Positions 18,362 through 27,029 of a stretch of DNA of 64,000 bases are shown here, piece by piece; within the stretch, counting starts at the first letter, position 1; the number at the start of each line of letters is the position of its first letter. Below the pieces are notes generated by a model. It was not told the DNA's origin. It did not search any database and saw only the letters and a program-made list of their open reading frames with translations. The stretch is taken from the NCBI GenBank assembly GCA_966211795.1, contig CBIHNW010000009.1, forward strand, positions 62,001 through 126,000, in the 5' to 3' direction. The position numbers and the translations under genes are program-made. This DNA comes from 21-14-0-10-47-8 sp966211795. GTDB taxonomy: Bacteria > Bdellovibrionota > Bdellovibrionia > Bdellovibrionales > Bdellovibrionaceae.

Positions 18362-18526
18362 GCAAATAGGGTAGCAGAATCAGCCCCCAAGTCATCGGTC
18401 TCCGAGTCATGCTGTTCAGCTTGTAGACAAGCCTGAAACGGCTTCAAATAAATGGCAGATTTTGTCGTAAAATCAAAGGCTTATAACCTATTTCGGTGGC
18501 CTTTCGTTTGCTATTGTCAAGTTCCC

Positions 18527-20104
18527 ATGAAGCGACTGGTGAAAGCTCTCCTTGTTCTCAATCTTGAGATTCTGTTACTGGCACCAACCTGCATTCAGCA
18601 AAAAGTCGATCGGGGGATCAAATCTAACGATCAATATTGGGCTGAAACCGGGTTGGGTTCAGCCGAGCTTGAGACATTGCTCGAAGGCGGCAATTGCCAT
18701 ACCGACGAGCAAAGTTTTCTGGCATGCGTGAATGCCGTGGGACAAATGGCCGAGCGCTTGGACCAGGCCCTTTTGATGGACGGCACGCTTCGTCCTTTGA
18801 CCAACGAAGACGTCGACAACCGCTTGACCGAGAAAAAAGAGTTGAGCCGGTGGTCGCCAAAATTTGAAGAGCTGCGCGAGAAAATTTCGTTCCTGAAAAT
18901 TTGGAAGCAGATGGATGCGCAGCTGATCAAGCCAGGCGAGCGCTCCGCGATCATCGCCTCGGGAATCAACGGCTTCCTTTCAATCTTCAAAGATCCACAC
19001 ACCTATTTGATGCCGCTGGCGATGTACGAAGAAGTCATTGCCAACAGCGAAAACCGCAATGCCAATGCGGGAATGGTGGCACGCCGGGTGAATGGCGAGT
19101 TGATTGTTCGCAAAGTTTACGAAGGCTCGGCCGCAGAAAAAGCGGGACTGCGCAAAGGTGATCATATTCTTTCGGTGAATGGGCAAACCATTGCCGGAAT
19201 GGTTTCGGCGAAGATTTCGGATATTTTGAAAATGCGTGGCATGGATCGCATGGGACTTTCTGTCCTGCGAAAAGGCGAGACGCGCTATCTGGAAATCCTG
19301 CGCACCGAAACCGTTTACCCCAGTGTTGTCAGCAAACTGATCGAAGGATCGCACAACATCGGTCTGATCACGATTCATAAATTCTCGAAGGATGTTTGTC
19401 TTTCGGTTCGCCAGAAATTGATTTCCTTCAAGCAACAACGAGTGTCAGGAATCCTGATGGATCTTCGCGACAATCCGGGCGGTCAGGTTGAAGAAGCCGC
19501 ATGCGTTGCGAATTTATTTTTAGATCGCGGCACATTCTTATTTGAAACCAGGTATCTGGACACTTCAAAACCTTCGGATCGCTACATGGCCGAAAATGAT
19601 AAAATCTACGGCGGACCCTTGGCGATTCTGATCAATAGCGGATCGGCTTCCGCCTCGGAAATCGTGGCCGGTGCCTTGCGAGATCATGGCCGCGCGAAGC
19701 TGGTCGGCGAGCGATCCTTCGGAAAAGGATCGTTTCAGGATGGTCGGGCATGGGGAGCGAATCCAAAAATCGCGTTGTTCGAAACGGAAGGATTTTATTA
19801 TTTCGCATCCGGATGGACGCCGCAATTGGTGGGGTTGCAGCCGGACGTGCAGGTTAATTTCAACCTTTCCGATGGCATGCGCGAAGACGAGTCCTTCTTG
19901 AATCCTTTGATTCCAGTGGATTCATGGAGTGGACCGCAAAGCTTGTCATGGCTGACCGAAAAAGAGTGCGATCTCGATATGCCAGACCTGTCGATGGCAT
20001 CGGTGTCGTCGTCATTAGCGGTGATCGGGGATGATCCCCAAATGCAAAAAGCGCAAGCCCTTCTCAACTGCGGAGCGAGAAATGATCGAAACGGCTCTCT
20101 TTAA
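18527..20104 (+). CDS. S41-family C-terminal processing peptidase with PDZ domain
   Basis: This exported serine protease of the CtpA/Prc type has about 525 residues from the ATG at 18527, which begins a signal peptide (MKRLVKALLVLNLEILLLAP). A cysteine in LAPTC is near the expected cleavage point, but the lipobox is not canonical. The PDZ domain contains GSAAEKAGLRKGDHILSVNG. The catalytic dyad is Ser375 in SGSASASE and Lys400 in FGKGSFQ, spaced 25 residues as in known CtpA enzymes. It overlaps the following esterase gene by 23 bases. The substrate is unknown; relatives process the C-termini of periplasmic proteins. Confidence 0.92.
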   Translation: MKRLVKALLVLNLEILLLAPTCIQQKVDRGIKSNDQYWAETGLGSAELETLLEGGNCHTDEQSFLACVNAVGQMAERLDQALLMDGTLRPLTNEDVDNRLTEKKELSRWSPKFEELREKISFLKIWKQMDAQLIKPGERSAIIASGINGFLSIFKDPHTYLMPLAMYEEVIANSENRNANAGMVARRVNGELIVRKVYEGSAAEKAGLRKGDHILSVNGQTIAGMVSAKISDILKMRGMDRMGLSVLRKGETRYLEILRTETVYPSVVSKLIEGSHNIGLITIHKFSKDVCLSVRQKLISFKQQRVSGILMDLRDNPGGQVEEAACVANLFLDRGTFLFETRYLDTSKPSDRYMAENDKIYGGPLAILINSGSASASEIVAGALRDHGRAKLVGERSFGKGSFQDGRAWGANPKIALFETEGFYYFASGWTPQLVGLQPDVQVNFNLSDGMREDESFLNPLIPVDSWSGPQSLSWLTEKECDLDMPDLSMASVSSSLAVIGDDPQMQKAQALLNCGARNDRNGSL

Positions 20105-20726
20105 ATCCGCATTCATCCCTTCGGCGAAAGCTTCGAATAAACTGATGATCGTTTTGCACGGCAAAGGCGACAGTCTTCGCCCTTTCAAATCCTTTGATGA
20201 AGAGTTGCGCATTCCAGAAATGAACTATCTTTTATTGAACGCGCCGAAAAAATTTCTGGATGGCTATTCGTGGTATGGAGATCCACCCTTTCAAAAAGAC
20301 GGCGTGCTGCGGATTCGCCAGAAGATGTTTCAGCTCTTGGCCGAAATTGAATCCCTGGGTTGGAAGCCAGAAAATATTTTTCTCTTCGGCTTCTCGCAAG
20401 GTTGTTTGGTCAGCGCCGACATCGCCATGAATTACCCAAAAAAATTGGGCGGCGTGGTTGGCATCAGTGGATATTTTCATTTCTTTCCGCGCTGGAAGCA
20501 GGCACTGCGTAGAAATCGCCTGACTCCTTGGTTGCTGACGCACGGAGACCGCGATGACGTCCTGCCCATTGAAGACACGCGTTTCGGCGTCGAAAAATTA
20601 AAATCTGCCGGCCTCAAGGTCGACTTTGTCGAATCTCGAAAAAAACATGTTCTCGAAGAAGAAGAGTACCCCATCATCCGCAAATGGGTGCGTGACCAAT
20701 TCACGGGCATGCAAAAGCACCGCTGA
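20082..20726 (+). CDS. Alpha/beta hydrolase, carboxylesterase/lysophospholipase family
   Basis: This is a ~214-residue hydrolase of the phospholipase/carboxylesterase group (PF02230-like). The nucleophile elbow is FGFSQGC with Ser105. The acid is probably in HGDRDDVLPI and the histidine in RKKHVLEEEE near the end. The oxyanion region is MIVLHGKGDS. No signal peptide is visible, so it is likely cytoplasmic. The start at 20082 has GGAG six bases upstream and overlaps the S41 protease gene by 23 bases, suggesting coupled translation. The native ester substrate is unknown. Confidence 0.85.
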   Translation: MIETALFKSAFIPSAKASNKLMIVLHGKGDSLRPFKSFDEELRIPEMNYLLLNAPKKFLDGYSWYGDPPFQKDGVLRIRQKMFQLLAEIESLGWKPENIFLFGFSQGCLVSADIAMNYPKKLGGVVGISGYFHFFPRWKQALRRNRLTPWLLTHGDRDDVLPIEDTRFGVEKLKSAGLKVDFVESRKKHVLEEEEYPIIRKWVRDQFTGMQKHR

Positions 20727-20921
20727 TATCTTGATGAATGAACCGCTGGCTTGTCTGTGCTTGGAGCTCGCCAACACAAGAGCTCAGAGTTGGTGCCTTC
20801 AATGCGCACTCATCCATGATCTTTGCCGTTGGTATGGCATGTGGTCTTGGATCCTCGATATTGCTCCGTCCCGACGGTCAAGATCGTGGATGAAGACGGA
20901 TTTGAATTGGGAACATGAATT

Positions 20922-22856
20922 TTAAATGTCTTCGCCGTATTCGCTGACGAAATTCATCAGCTTCAAATAGACGTCGGGGCTTGCCAAGTGGTGCGGCTTT
21001 CTTTCGTAGAAACGAGAGGCCTGCACTTCGGGGAGACCAAGATGCGAGCAAACCAATTGATCGATAAGGCCTTGAACCTGAGAATGGGACATTCCGCGTT
21101 TCACTTGGTTCATGATTTCAAAAACGATTTGAATCAAAGCGTTGCCCGTGATGCGGTCTTCGCGATTGGTCAGCCGTGCACGCTCGGTCAATCCACGAAG
21201 GATCGCCGTGGGTTTCTGAGTTCCGGCCGCCGCGCGAATCAGCTGTTTGTAAAGGCGCTGAAAATTTTGAATGTGCTGCACATGTTTCGACCGCAGCTGA
21301 GCATCTTGCTGTTTCGCGAAGCTTGAAAGAATGGTTTTATAAAACTCGGTTTCTTTCATTTGCTGATACTCGAAACCATTTTTCAGAAAGTACTCGGGAA
21401 GATCTTTCAGAATCGCCCGCATATTGAAAAGTGCCGGATGGTTCACGCCGTCGGCGACCTTTTCGATCTTGCCGCTGATCTTGGCTTTTTCAAAATAAGA
21501 ATATTCGCGGTCAAACTGTTCAAACAGTCTGGCATTTTTCAGAATGTTTTCCCGTTGGGTCTGGTTGAACCCCATTCGGTACAACAGGCGGTGCGAGCGA
21601 TAGTGAGAAAATTGCTGATTGAAGTTGGCAACGATGGAATGCTTCGCAAAACTTTTGAGCGGCTTTTTCTTGCCGGTCTTCAGATAGTCCGCGATTTGCA
21701 CGAACACCTGCACCATCAAGCGCGCCTTCAATCGTTGCTCATTCAAGTTGGTCGAAAATCTTTCGACATCGTCGTAGCGGTATTGATCGTGGCGAAGGCC
21801 GAACTGGCGAACGCTTCCATAGTCAATAATGCCGGCATCGGCCAAGACGTTGTCGCCGTCCCAATCCAACCAAGCGAAGATGTAATCAATATCCAATTTG
21901 GCGGTGAATTCGGCAAAGGAGCGCCCAATTTCTGCGGCCAGGTCATCATACTTGGAGGCGCCTTTGGCTTTGCTCTTCCAAACGCCATTTTTCATTTGGC
22001 GTTCGATAAAATAGTCGACGCTCTTTTTCAGATCTTCCAGGCGATTTTGTTTCAAGTACAAAAAGATATGGGCCGGGCGAAGTAGATTCGGCGCCGCACG
22101 GACGCCAATTCCGTATCCGCGACCGAGATCGATGATGCAAAGAACGCGTTCGGTCTGAATGCCTTGCAGATGCATGCTTTCGGCGGAAATGGCGGCGCCG
22201 TAAAGCTCGTCAATTTCTGCCATCCCGCAACCGTAACCAAAAGTTCCGGCCCCAGTTTTCAGAGGTCGGTTGGCCTGAACGGCGCCCGGAGCAAGACAGG
22301 TCACGCCGGTCCCACGAGAGCTGACGTCCCACACTCGACCCCGATGCTCGACGATGCCGTTCCAAATACCGCGACCGTCACCCGAAGTTTTTCCCTGCTT
22401 GTTGGAATGTTGCAATTGCAGGTAGCGAGAGGCCATGTATTTTTTGGGCTTAATGGTGCTGGGATCGATGCGGCGTTTGCTGAGCTCGTCGTATTCGTTG
22501 ATGATTTGGATCGAGAAAGTTTCGATCAACTTCTGCTGCAGTCCTTCGGTGATTTCATGTGGATGAGTGGCTGGTATCAGTCCCATTTCTTTCGCCAAAG
22601 CAAAGTTGAAGTAGGCGATTTCTCCGGCGCGCAATTCGCGCACGCGGTAAGGCACGTGCCCATCGGAAATGACATCCATCCACGGATGACTGCCATCCAG
22701 TTGCTCGAACGCAACATAAAAATCGCTGGCAGTTTTGGTGGCCTGTGCTCGTTTCAAAAAATCCCCTTCAAGGTACAGCCGATTGCCACTTCTTATCGGC
22801 GCAATTTCTTCGTCCTTGAATGAGACGGCCATTTTTTCGACAAAAGTCGTAGACAT
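20922..22856 (-). CDS. Divergent SelO/YdiU-like pseudokinase (protein AMPylase family)
   Basis: This 644-residue protein resembles SelO (UPF0061). The segment GDGRGIWNGIVEHRGRVWDVSSRG matches the SelO pattern with GDGRA and RWD. SAESMHLQGIQTERVLCII matches the SEAMHALGIPTTRAL region. DNVLADAGIIDYG keeps the catalytic asparagine and the DYG aspartate nine residues apart, as in SelO. SelO transfers AMP to Ser, Thr or Tyr of redox proteins. The C-terminal ~250 residues are helical and not recognised, and overall identity appears low, so a different substrate is possible. The gene is monocistronic and diverges from a small secreted-protein gene. Confidence 0.75.
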   Translation of the reverse strand: MSTTFVEKMAVSFKDEEIAPIRSGNRLYLEGDFLKRAQATKTASDFYVAFEQLDGSHPWMDVISDGHVPYRVRELRAGEIAYFNFALAKEMGLIPATHPHEITEGLQQKLIETFSIQIINEYDELSKRRIDPSTIKPKKYMASRYLQLQHSNKQGKTSGDGRGIWNGIVEHRGRVWDVSSRGTGVTCLAPGAVQANRPLKTGAGTFGYGCGMAEIDELYGAAISAESMHLQGIQTERVLCIIDLGRGYGIGVRAAPNLLRPAHIFLYLKQNRLEDLKKSVDYFIERQMKNGVWKSKAKGASKYDDLAAEIGRSFAEFTAKLDIDYIFAWLDWDGDNVLADAGIIDYGSVRQFGLRHDQYRYDDVERFSTNLNEQRLKARLMVQVFVQIADYLKTGKKKPLKSFAKHSIVANFNQQFSHYRSHRLLYRMGFNQTQRENILKNARLFEQFDREYSYFEKAKISGKIEKVADGVNHPALFNMRAILKDLPEYFLKNGFEYQQMKETEFYKTILSSFAKQQDAQLRSKHVQHIQNFQRLYKQLIRAAAGTQKPTAILRGLTERARLTNREDRITGNALIQIVFEIMNQVKRGMSHSQVQGLIDQLVCSHLGLPEVQASRFYERKPHHLASPDVYLKLMNFVSEYGEDI

Positions 22857-22984
22857 ATTTCAAAATTGTCGACAACTTCAAGTCAGGTTTTTGGTCCAGA
22901 TACCGATAAAAGGACAGGCAGCCGGGCATCCTTATTGCTCCCCACTTGGTGATGATTCGGAAGCCGAAAAGGAACTTTTCAAAC

Positions 22985-23554
22985 ATGAAACCTCTGATTT
23001 ACTTTCTAGTTTTTTTCTCCTTCCTGGCAAACTCTTGGGCGAATGACCCCGTATCCGAATGCCGCACGAAACCCGAATTTTTCAGCCACGGCAAAGTCCT
23101 GACGTCCATCAAAGATCTGCCGAAAGTGGTCCTGATCGGAAAACGGGCTATTTACTATGTTGAAAATAAAAACTCAGGGTTTCGCTTGGTCGGTGAGCAG
23201 TCGTTTGTGAAAGGACAAAGCCGCATCGTCTGTGCCACCATGCCCGAAGTCAGTTCTCAAAGTTTTTCGATGTACGCGCCAACATTGATCGATCTGACCG
23301 GCGATCAAAGCATCGGCGACAGTTACTGGCAATTTCACATGATCGCGAACGAGAAACAATTCGGTATCTGGAACAAACAAAGCCGGGTCTTTTCAAAATC
23401 AAAAGATCTGGAAAGCGGTTTGGCCAAAACGGGCGCGCAGATCCAAGTGATTCAAATCTCACGGGATCAATTTGAAATTCAATTCAGTCGCGAGTCCGAT
23501 AAAACCAACGAGGTTTTGTCGATCCGATTCGATGCCTTGTCACAGATTCCTTAG
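22985..23554 (+). CDS. Small secreted protein, function unknown
   Basis: This is a 189-residue protein with a clear Sec signal peptide (MKPLIYFLVFFSFLANSWA, cut before ND). AAGGAA lies about ten bases before the ATG at 22985. The mature protein is beta-rich with two cysteines (SECRTKP and RIVCATMPE) that could form a disulfide in the periplasm. No domain is recognised. It is divergent from the SelO-like gene and precedes the multi-domain signalling gene by 115 bases, which hold a possible promoter of their own. Confidence 0.75.
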   Translation: MKPLIYFLVFFSFLANSWANDPVSECRTKPEFFSHGKVLTSIKDLPKVVLIGKRAIYYVENKNSGFRLVGEQSFVKGQSRIVCATMPEVSSQSFSMYAPTLIDLTGDQSIGDSYWQFHMIANEKQFGIWNKQSRVFSKSKDLESGLAKTGAQIQVIQISRDQFEIQFSRESDKTNEVLSIRFDALSQIP

Positions 23555-23598
23555 CACCAGCTGGGTTGTAAAGCTCATTCGACTTTGGTCGGTCTTGC

Positions 23599-23613
23599 GT
23601 CTCGCAATGAGAC
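23599..23613. promoter_or_regulatory. GTCTC-N5-GAGAC inverted repeat upstream of signalling gene
   Basis: GTCTC and GAGAC flank five bases (GCAAT) at 23599-23613, about 55 bases before the ATG of the REC/PilZ-like gene. A TATAAT at 23645-23650 could be the -10 box of that gene. The same 5-5-5 architecture is seen at 10411-10427. A shared operator is possible but unproven with two examples. Confidence 0.35.
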
Positions 23614-23669
23614 TGCTCTATTAGGACTTTGGCTCAATCTGAGTTATAATAGAGTATAAAGGCCGAACA

Positions 23670-25634
23670 ATGAAATTCGTGTATGTGCTTGAAGATGATC
23701 CGAAATTTCAGAAAGAAATAGCTGAAGCTATTTCTGCGGTCGATTTTAAAATCCAAATCCGATTTTTCCCAAAACTAGAAACATTTGTCGATTGGCTCAA
23801 AGTTTTAATGACGGATGGTCCAAAGGCGATCGCGGCCGGTGGACTGCCACAGACCTTTGTTCCTCAGGAAGAAGTCCCGGACGAGGAACACCAATTGGTT
23901 TTGGTCGTCTATAAGGTCGAATTTTTAGGCGAAGAGCAGTTGGGACTGATGCGAAAAACTCGGCGCATGTTCATCGACCGCAAAGTTTGTTCGCCGCTGG
24001 ATCCGACCGCGTTTGTGTTGACGGCTTTTGACAATCCGGATTTTGACATCCGCAAATTTGAAGATCCGGTGCTAAACAATGTGATTCTAAAACCTTTCGA
24101 TCAACTGATTCTGATTCAGCACCTGACTTTCGCCATTGATGGTCGGCATCCTCCATCGAAAAATACCGTGACCAACCAAAAGACAACGGCCGTGGTCGAA
24201 CTTTTGAAAGATATCGAGATGGAAGCCGTTTCGGAAGTCGGTTTCATCACAAAAAGTGATCGAGAAATTAAACCCGGTGTGGTCTGCAAATACTATAGCC
24301 AATCCTTTATGTCCGATCGCCACCGTTCCTTGTTTGCGATCTGCCGAGATTGCGTCAAGCATCCGGAACTTCCGGATATGTTCCGGGCTTCCTTTACATT
24401 TTTTGCGATTGATCAAACCCAGATCAGCAATATGCGAAAGAAAACGCGCAACAAAGACGCGACAGAGTTTCCGTACTCGTGGGCGCCACCGAAAGCAAAG
24501 CGTTTGCTCACCGATTTGCACGTGATTCTTCTGGATGAAGAGGAAGTCGGTCCCTCGGGGCTTGTCGCCAAATTAGAAAAGACATTTTCCGGCGTGCATT
24601 CCAGCCACTACCAAAGCTTCGGCGATTTCTATTCGGACTTGGATCCGACGCGGTCGCTGGAAGAGAGGGACTCGACCATCAAGGCCTTAGGTGGAGCGAC
24701 TTCGGTGACGTTGCATTTCGATGCCACCGGGCACACCTACTTGGACTGTGCTTCTGACAAACAGGATCTGACATCTTTGTTTGGCCTGACGGTGAACGAG
24801 TTGAAAGCGAAAAACGATTGGTTCTCTCACGCGCTTCCGTTGGATCAACGCGAAAGATTTCGCAAATACGCCCAAACTGGAAATCTGACGGATGAAAGTC
24901 TTTTGACCGTGACGTTGAATGATGTCACTTACGTCGTGCAAGTGACCGCGGTCCATAAAGAGGCAGGTCGGTTTCATTTGACCATCACCGAACCTAACAA
25001 GGCGGAGCAGGTGAAGTGGTTGGAAAAAAATTCGAGATTGCGAAATCCGGTGCATTTGATCCTGGCAAGCCATCGTCTGTTTGGTGAAGGCGCGGTTGAA
25101 CGCTGGACCGCCGTCAAAGAGATCCTGAAAAAACGATTTAATATCGAACCCAAAATCGTGATGACCTCGAAAAAAGATTTCTCCGACGCCGAAGAGCGAA
25201 AGCTGGGAGCGGTGATTCAGGATATTTTCTTTAAACCGGTGGACCCGACTTATTTTACTCAGAAAATAAAGGCTTTCTTTCCGGAATTGTCAGAAAGATT
25301 GGAACGCATCCCGGTGACCACGGTTGCGCTGCCCGAAACCCTGAAGACGGTGAATCCGGTGAAGGTCACGGAAATTTCCGAAGCCGGCTTTATCATGGAA
25401 TACTATCGTCCGATTCAGCTCGGAAATTTTCGCGAAGTGGTTTTGTGGCAGCCCTACGAAATCGGTGCGCCCGAGCTTTTGGCCACTTGCAATTTTGTCG
25501 AAGAAAATGCCGCGCAAAAAGGTGTCTACAATTGCCACTTCGTCTTTTTCGGGGCGACAGATTATTTTCTCAAACACATCCGTGTCTGGATTCGCGATAA
25601 CTATGTTTTATCGAAGGAAAGTCAGGCTTCTTAG
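23670..25634 (+). CDS. Multi-domain signalling protein with receiver-, PilZ- and PAS-like modules
   Basis: This 654-residue cytoplasmic protein looks modular. Residues 1-150 resemble a degenerate receiver: FVYVLEDDPKF at the start and ILKPFD with the switch lysine, but the phospho-acceptor aspartate is not obvious. Residues ~175-260 (VSEVGFITKSDREIKPG) and ~565-650 (TEISEAGFIMEYYRPIQLG, then VFFGATDYFLKHIRVWI) resemble PilZ beta-barrels, without a clear RxxxR c-di-GMP motif. Residues ~350-440 have a PAS-like pattern. A second receiver-like unit at ~445-535 ends IFFKPVDPTYF. It probably integrates signals by protein contacts. The start has AAAGG upstream and TATAAT further up. Confidence 0.65.
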   Translation: MKFVYVLEDDPKFQKEIAEAISAVDFKIQIRFFPKLETFVDWLKVLMTDGPKAIAAGGLPQTFVPQEEVPDEEHQLVLVVYKVEFLGEEQLGLMRKTRRMFIDRKVCSPLDPTAFVLTAFDNPDFDIRKFEDPVLNNVILKPFDQLILIQHLTFAIDGRHPPSKNTVTNQKTTAVVELLKDIEMEAVSEVGFITKSDREIKPGVVCKYYSQSFMSDRHRSLFAICRDCVKHPELPDMFRASFTFFAIDQTQISNMRKKTRNKDATEFPYSWAPPKAKRLLTDLHVILLDEEEVGPSGLVAKLEKTFSGVHSSHYQSFGDFYSDLDPTRSLEERDSTIKALGGATSVTLHFDATGHTYLDCASDKQDLTSLFGLTVNELKAKNDWFSHALPLDQRERFRKYAQTGNLTDESLLTVTLNDVTYVVQVTAVHKEAGRFHLTITEPNKAEQVKWLEKNSRLRNPVHLILASHRLFGEGAVERWTAVKEILKKRFNIEPKIVMTSKKDFSDAEERKLGAVIQDIFFKPVDPTYFTQKIKAFFPELSERLERIPVTTVALPETLKTVNPVKVTEISEAGFIMEYYRPIQLGNFREVVLWQPYEIGAPELLATCNFVEENAAQKGVYNCHFVFFGATDYFLKHIRVWIRDNYVLSKESQAS

Positions 25635-25694
25635 AGATTGCTGGCGGATGTTGCCGCCGCCATAAAAATCTTGCTTTGAAAATGTTGGAAAATT

Positions 25695-27023
25695 CTAAGT
25701 CTCTTTTTTCTGCTGCACCAGAAACGCGCAAAGAATCAATGCCGGTAAGCCAATCAAGGCGGTGATTCCAAAAAATATGGCGTAGGCTTGCATCAGGTCA
25801 CGACCCACAGCCAGACTGTCGACCAAAAGACCCGAAAAGCCTTTCAGCGTCTTACCCAATAAAGTGTAAAAGGAGCTGAGCAAAGCATACTGAGTCGCTA
25901 TATATCCCATGCTGGTCAGGCTGGACATGTAACCGATCAACGCGGTTCCGGCAAAAGAGCTGGAAAAGTTATCGATGGCCATCGCGGCCGCAAAAGTTTC
26001 ATTCGAAGCACCCATCAACGCCAACGCCGAAAATGCCAGATTCGATGCCGGCCCAATCACGGCCCCGATCAACAAAGTTTTTGGCAGGCCCAAGCGAAGC
26101 GCGCTGATTCCACCGGCAGTTACGCCCGCAATCGATGCGACAATCCCAACCGAGGCGCGAATGGTCCCGACTGTTTCCGGCGAAATGCCCAAGTCTTTAT
26201 AAAATGGATTCGCCATCGGACCCATGAAAAAGTCGGCGAGACGGTACAGGCTGACTGCGGCCAGCATAACCAAAGCTTTCGAGCCATGTTGCTTGAAAAA
26301 CGCGATGAAAGGTCCGGCGATCGCGTCGTAAATTCCCTGAAGATTAAATTTCGGAACGGCCGCCGTGGACTGAACCGTATTCTTGATGGGCTCGATCGCG
26401 AAGAAGGTGGCGGCTAAGCCAACCACCATCGTGATCCCCATGGCAAAATAGGATGTCGGCCAGCCGACTTGCGCTGCCAGAATCAGGATTAAGGCATCCG
26501 TGATCAAAAGAGCCGCCCGGTATCCCAATTGGTAGGCCGACGACAGCAACGCCATTTCATCGCCAGACTCGGATACTTCGATCCGCCAAGCATCGACCAC
26601 AATATCCTGAGTCGAAGACGCAAACGCCGCCACGGCCGCAAGCGCCGTGAAGATCGCGATGCCGCCTTCTGGTTTCAGGTAAGCCATGCCGAAGAGACCG
26701 ATCATGACGAAAACCTGGGAAATCAAAAGCCAGCCGCGACGCAAGCCAATCATTTTTCCGAGAATGGGCACGCGAACTTTATCGATCAATGGCGCCCAGA
26801 GAAATTTAAAAGAGTAAGCCAACCCAACCCACGATAAAAATCCGATCGTGGTGAGCGTGATGCCGCCTTCGCGCAGCCAAAAACCCAAAGTGTTTCCAAC
26901 CAGCATAAAGGGGAGGCCCGAAGAAAAACCCAAGCCCAGCATGACGGCCACCTTGGGATTGGTCAAAGAGCGGGCGACGTCTTTCCAGCTTTGCTTCTTT
27001 TTCACTTGTTTGGATTCACTCAT
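25695..27023 (-). CDS. ampG: AmpG-like muropeptide permease (MFS)
   Basis: This 442-residue membrane protein has about 12 predicted hydrophobic segments and the AmpG signature near the start: LGFSSGLPFMLVGNTLGFWL, then LTTIGFLSWVGLAYSFKFLWAPL. AmpG imports anhydro-muropeptides from the periplasm for peptidoglycan recycling. In a predator it could equally take up prey wall fragments; that is inference. GGAGCG within the upstream gene's last codons serves as ribosome-binding site, and the start lies 6 bases after the adenosine deaminase-like stop, so the two form an operon. Confidence 0.9.
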   Translation of the reverse strand: MSESKQVKKKQSWKDVARSLTNPKVAVMLGLGFSSGLPFMLVGNTLGFWLREGGITLTTIGFLSWVGLAYSFKFLWAPLIDKVRVPILGKMIGLRRGWLLISQVFVMIGLFGMAYLKPEGGIAIFTALAAVAAFASSTQDIVVDAWRIEVSESGDEMALLSSAYQLGYRAALLITDALILILAAQVGWPTSYFAMGITMVVGLAATFFAIEPIKNTVQSTAAVPKFNLQGIYDAIAGPFIAFFKQHGSKALVMLAAVSLYRLADFFMGPMANPFYKDLGISPETVGTIRASVGIVASIAGVTAGGISALRLGLPKTLLIGAVIGPASNLAFSALALMGASNETFAAAMAIDNFSSSFAGTALIGYMSSLTSMGYIATQYALLSSFYTLLGKTLKGFSGLLVDSLAVGRDLMQAYAIFFGITALIGLPALILCAFLVQQKKET

Positions 27024-27029
27024 TTAATT

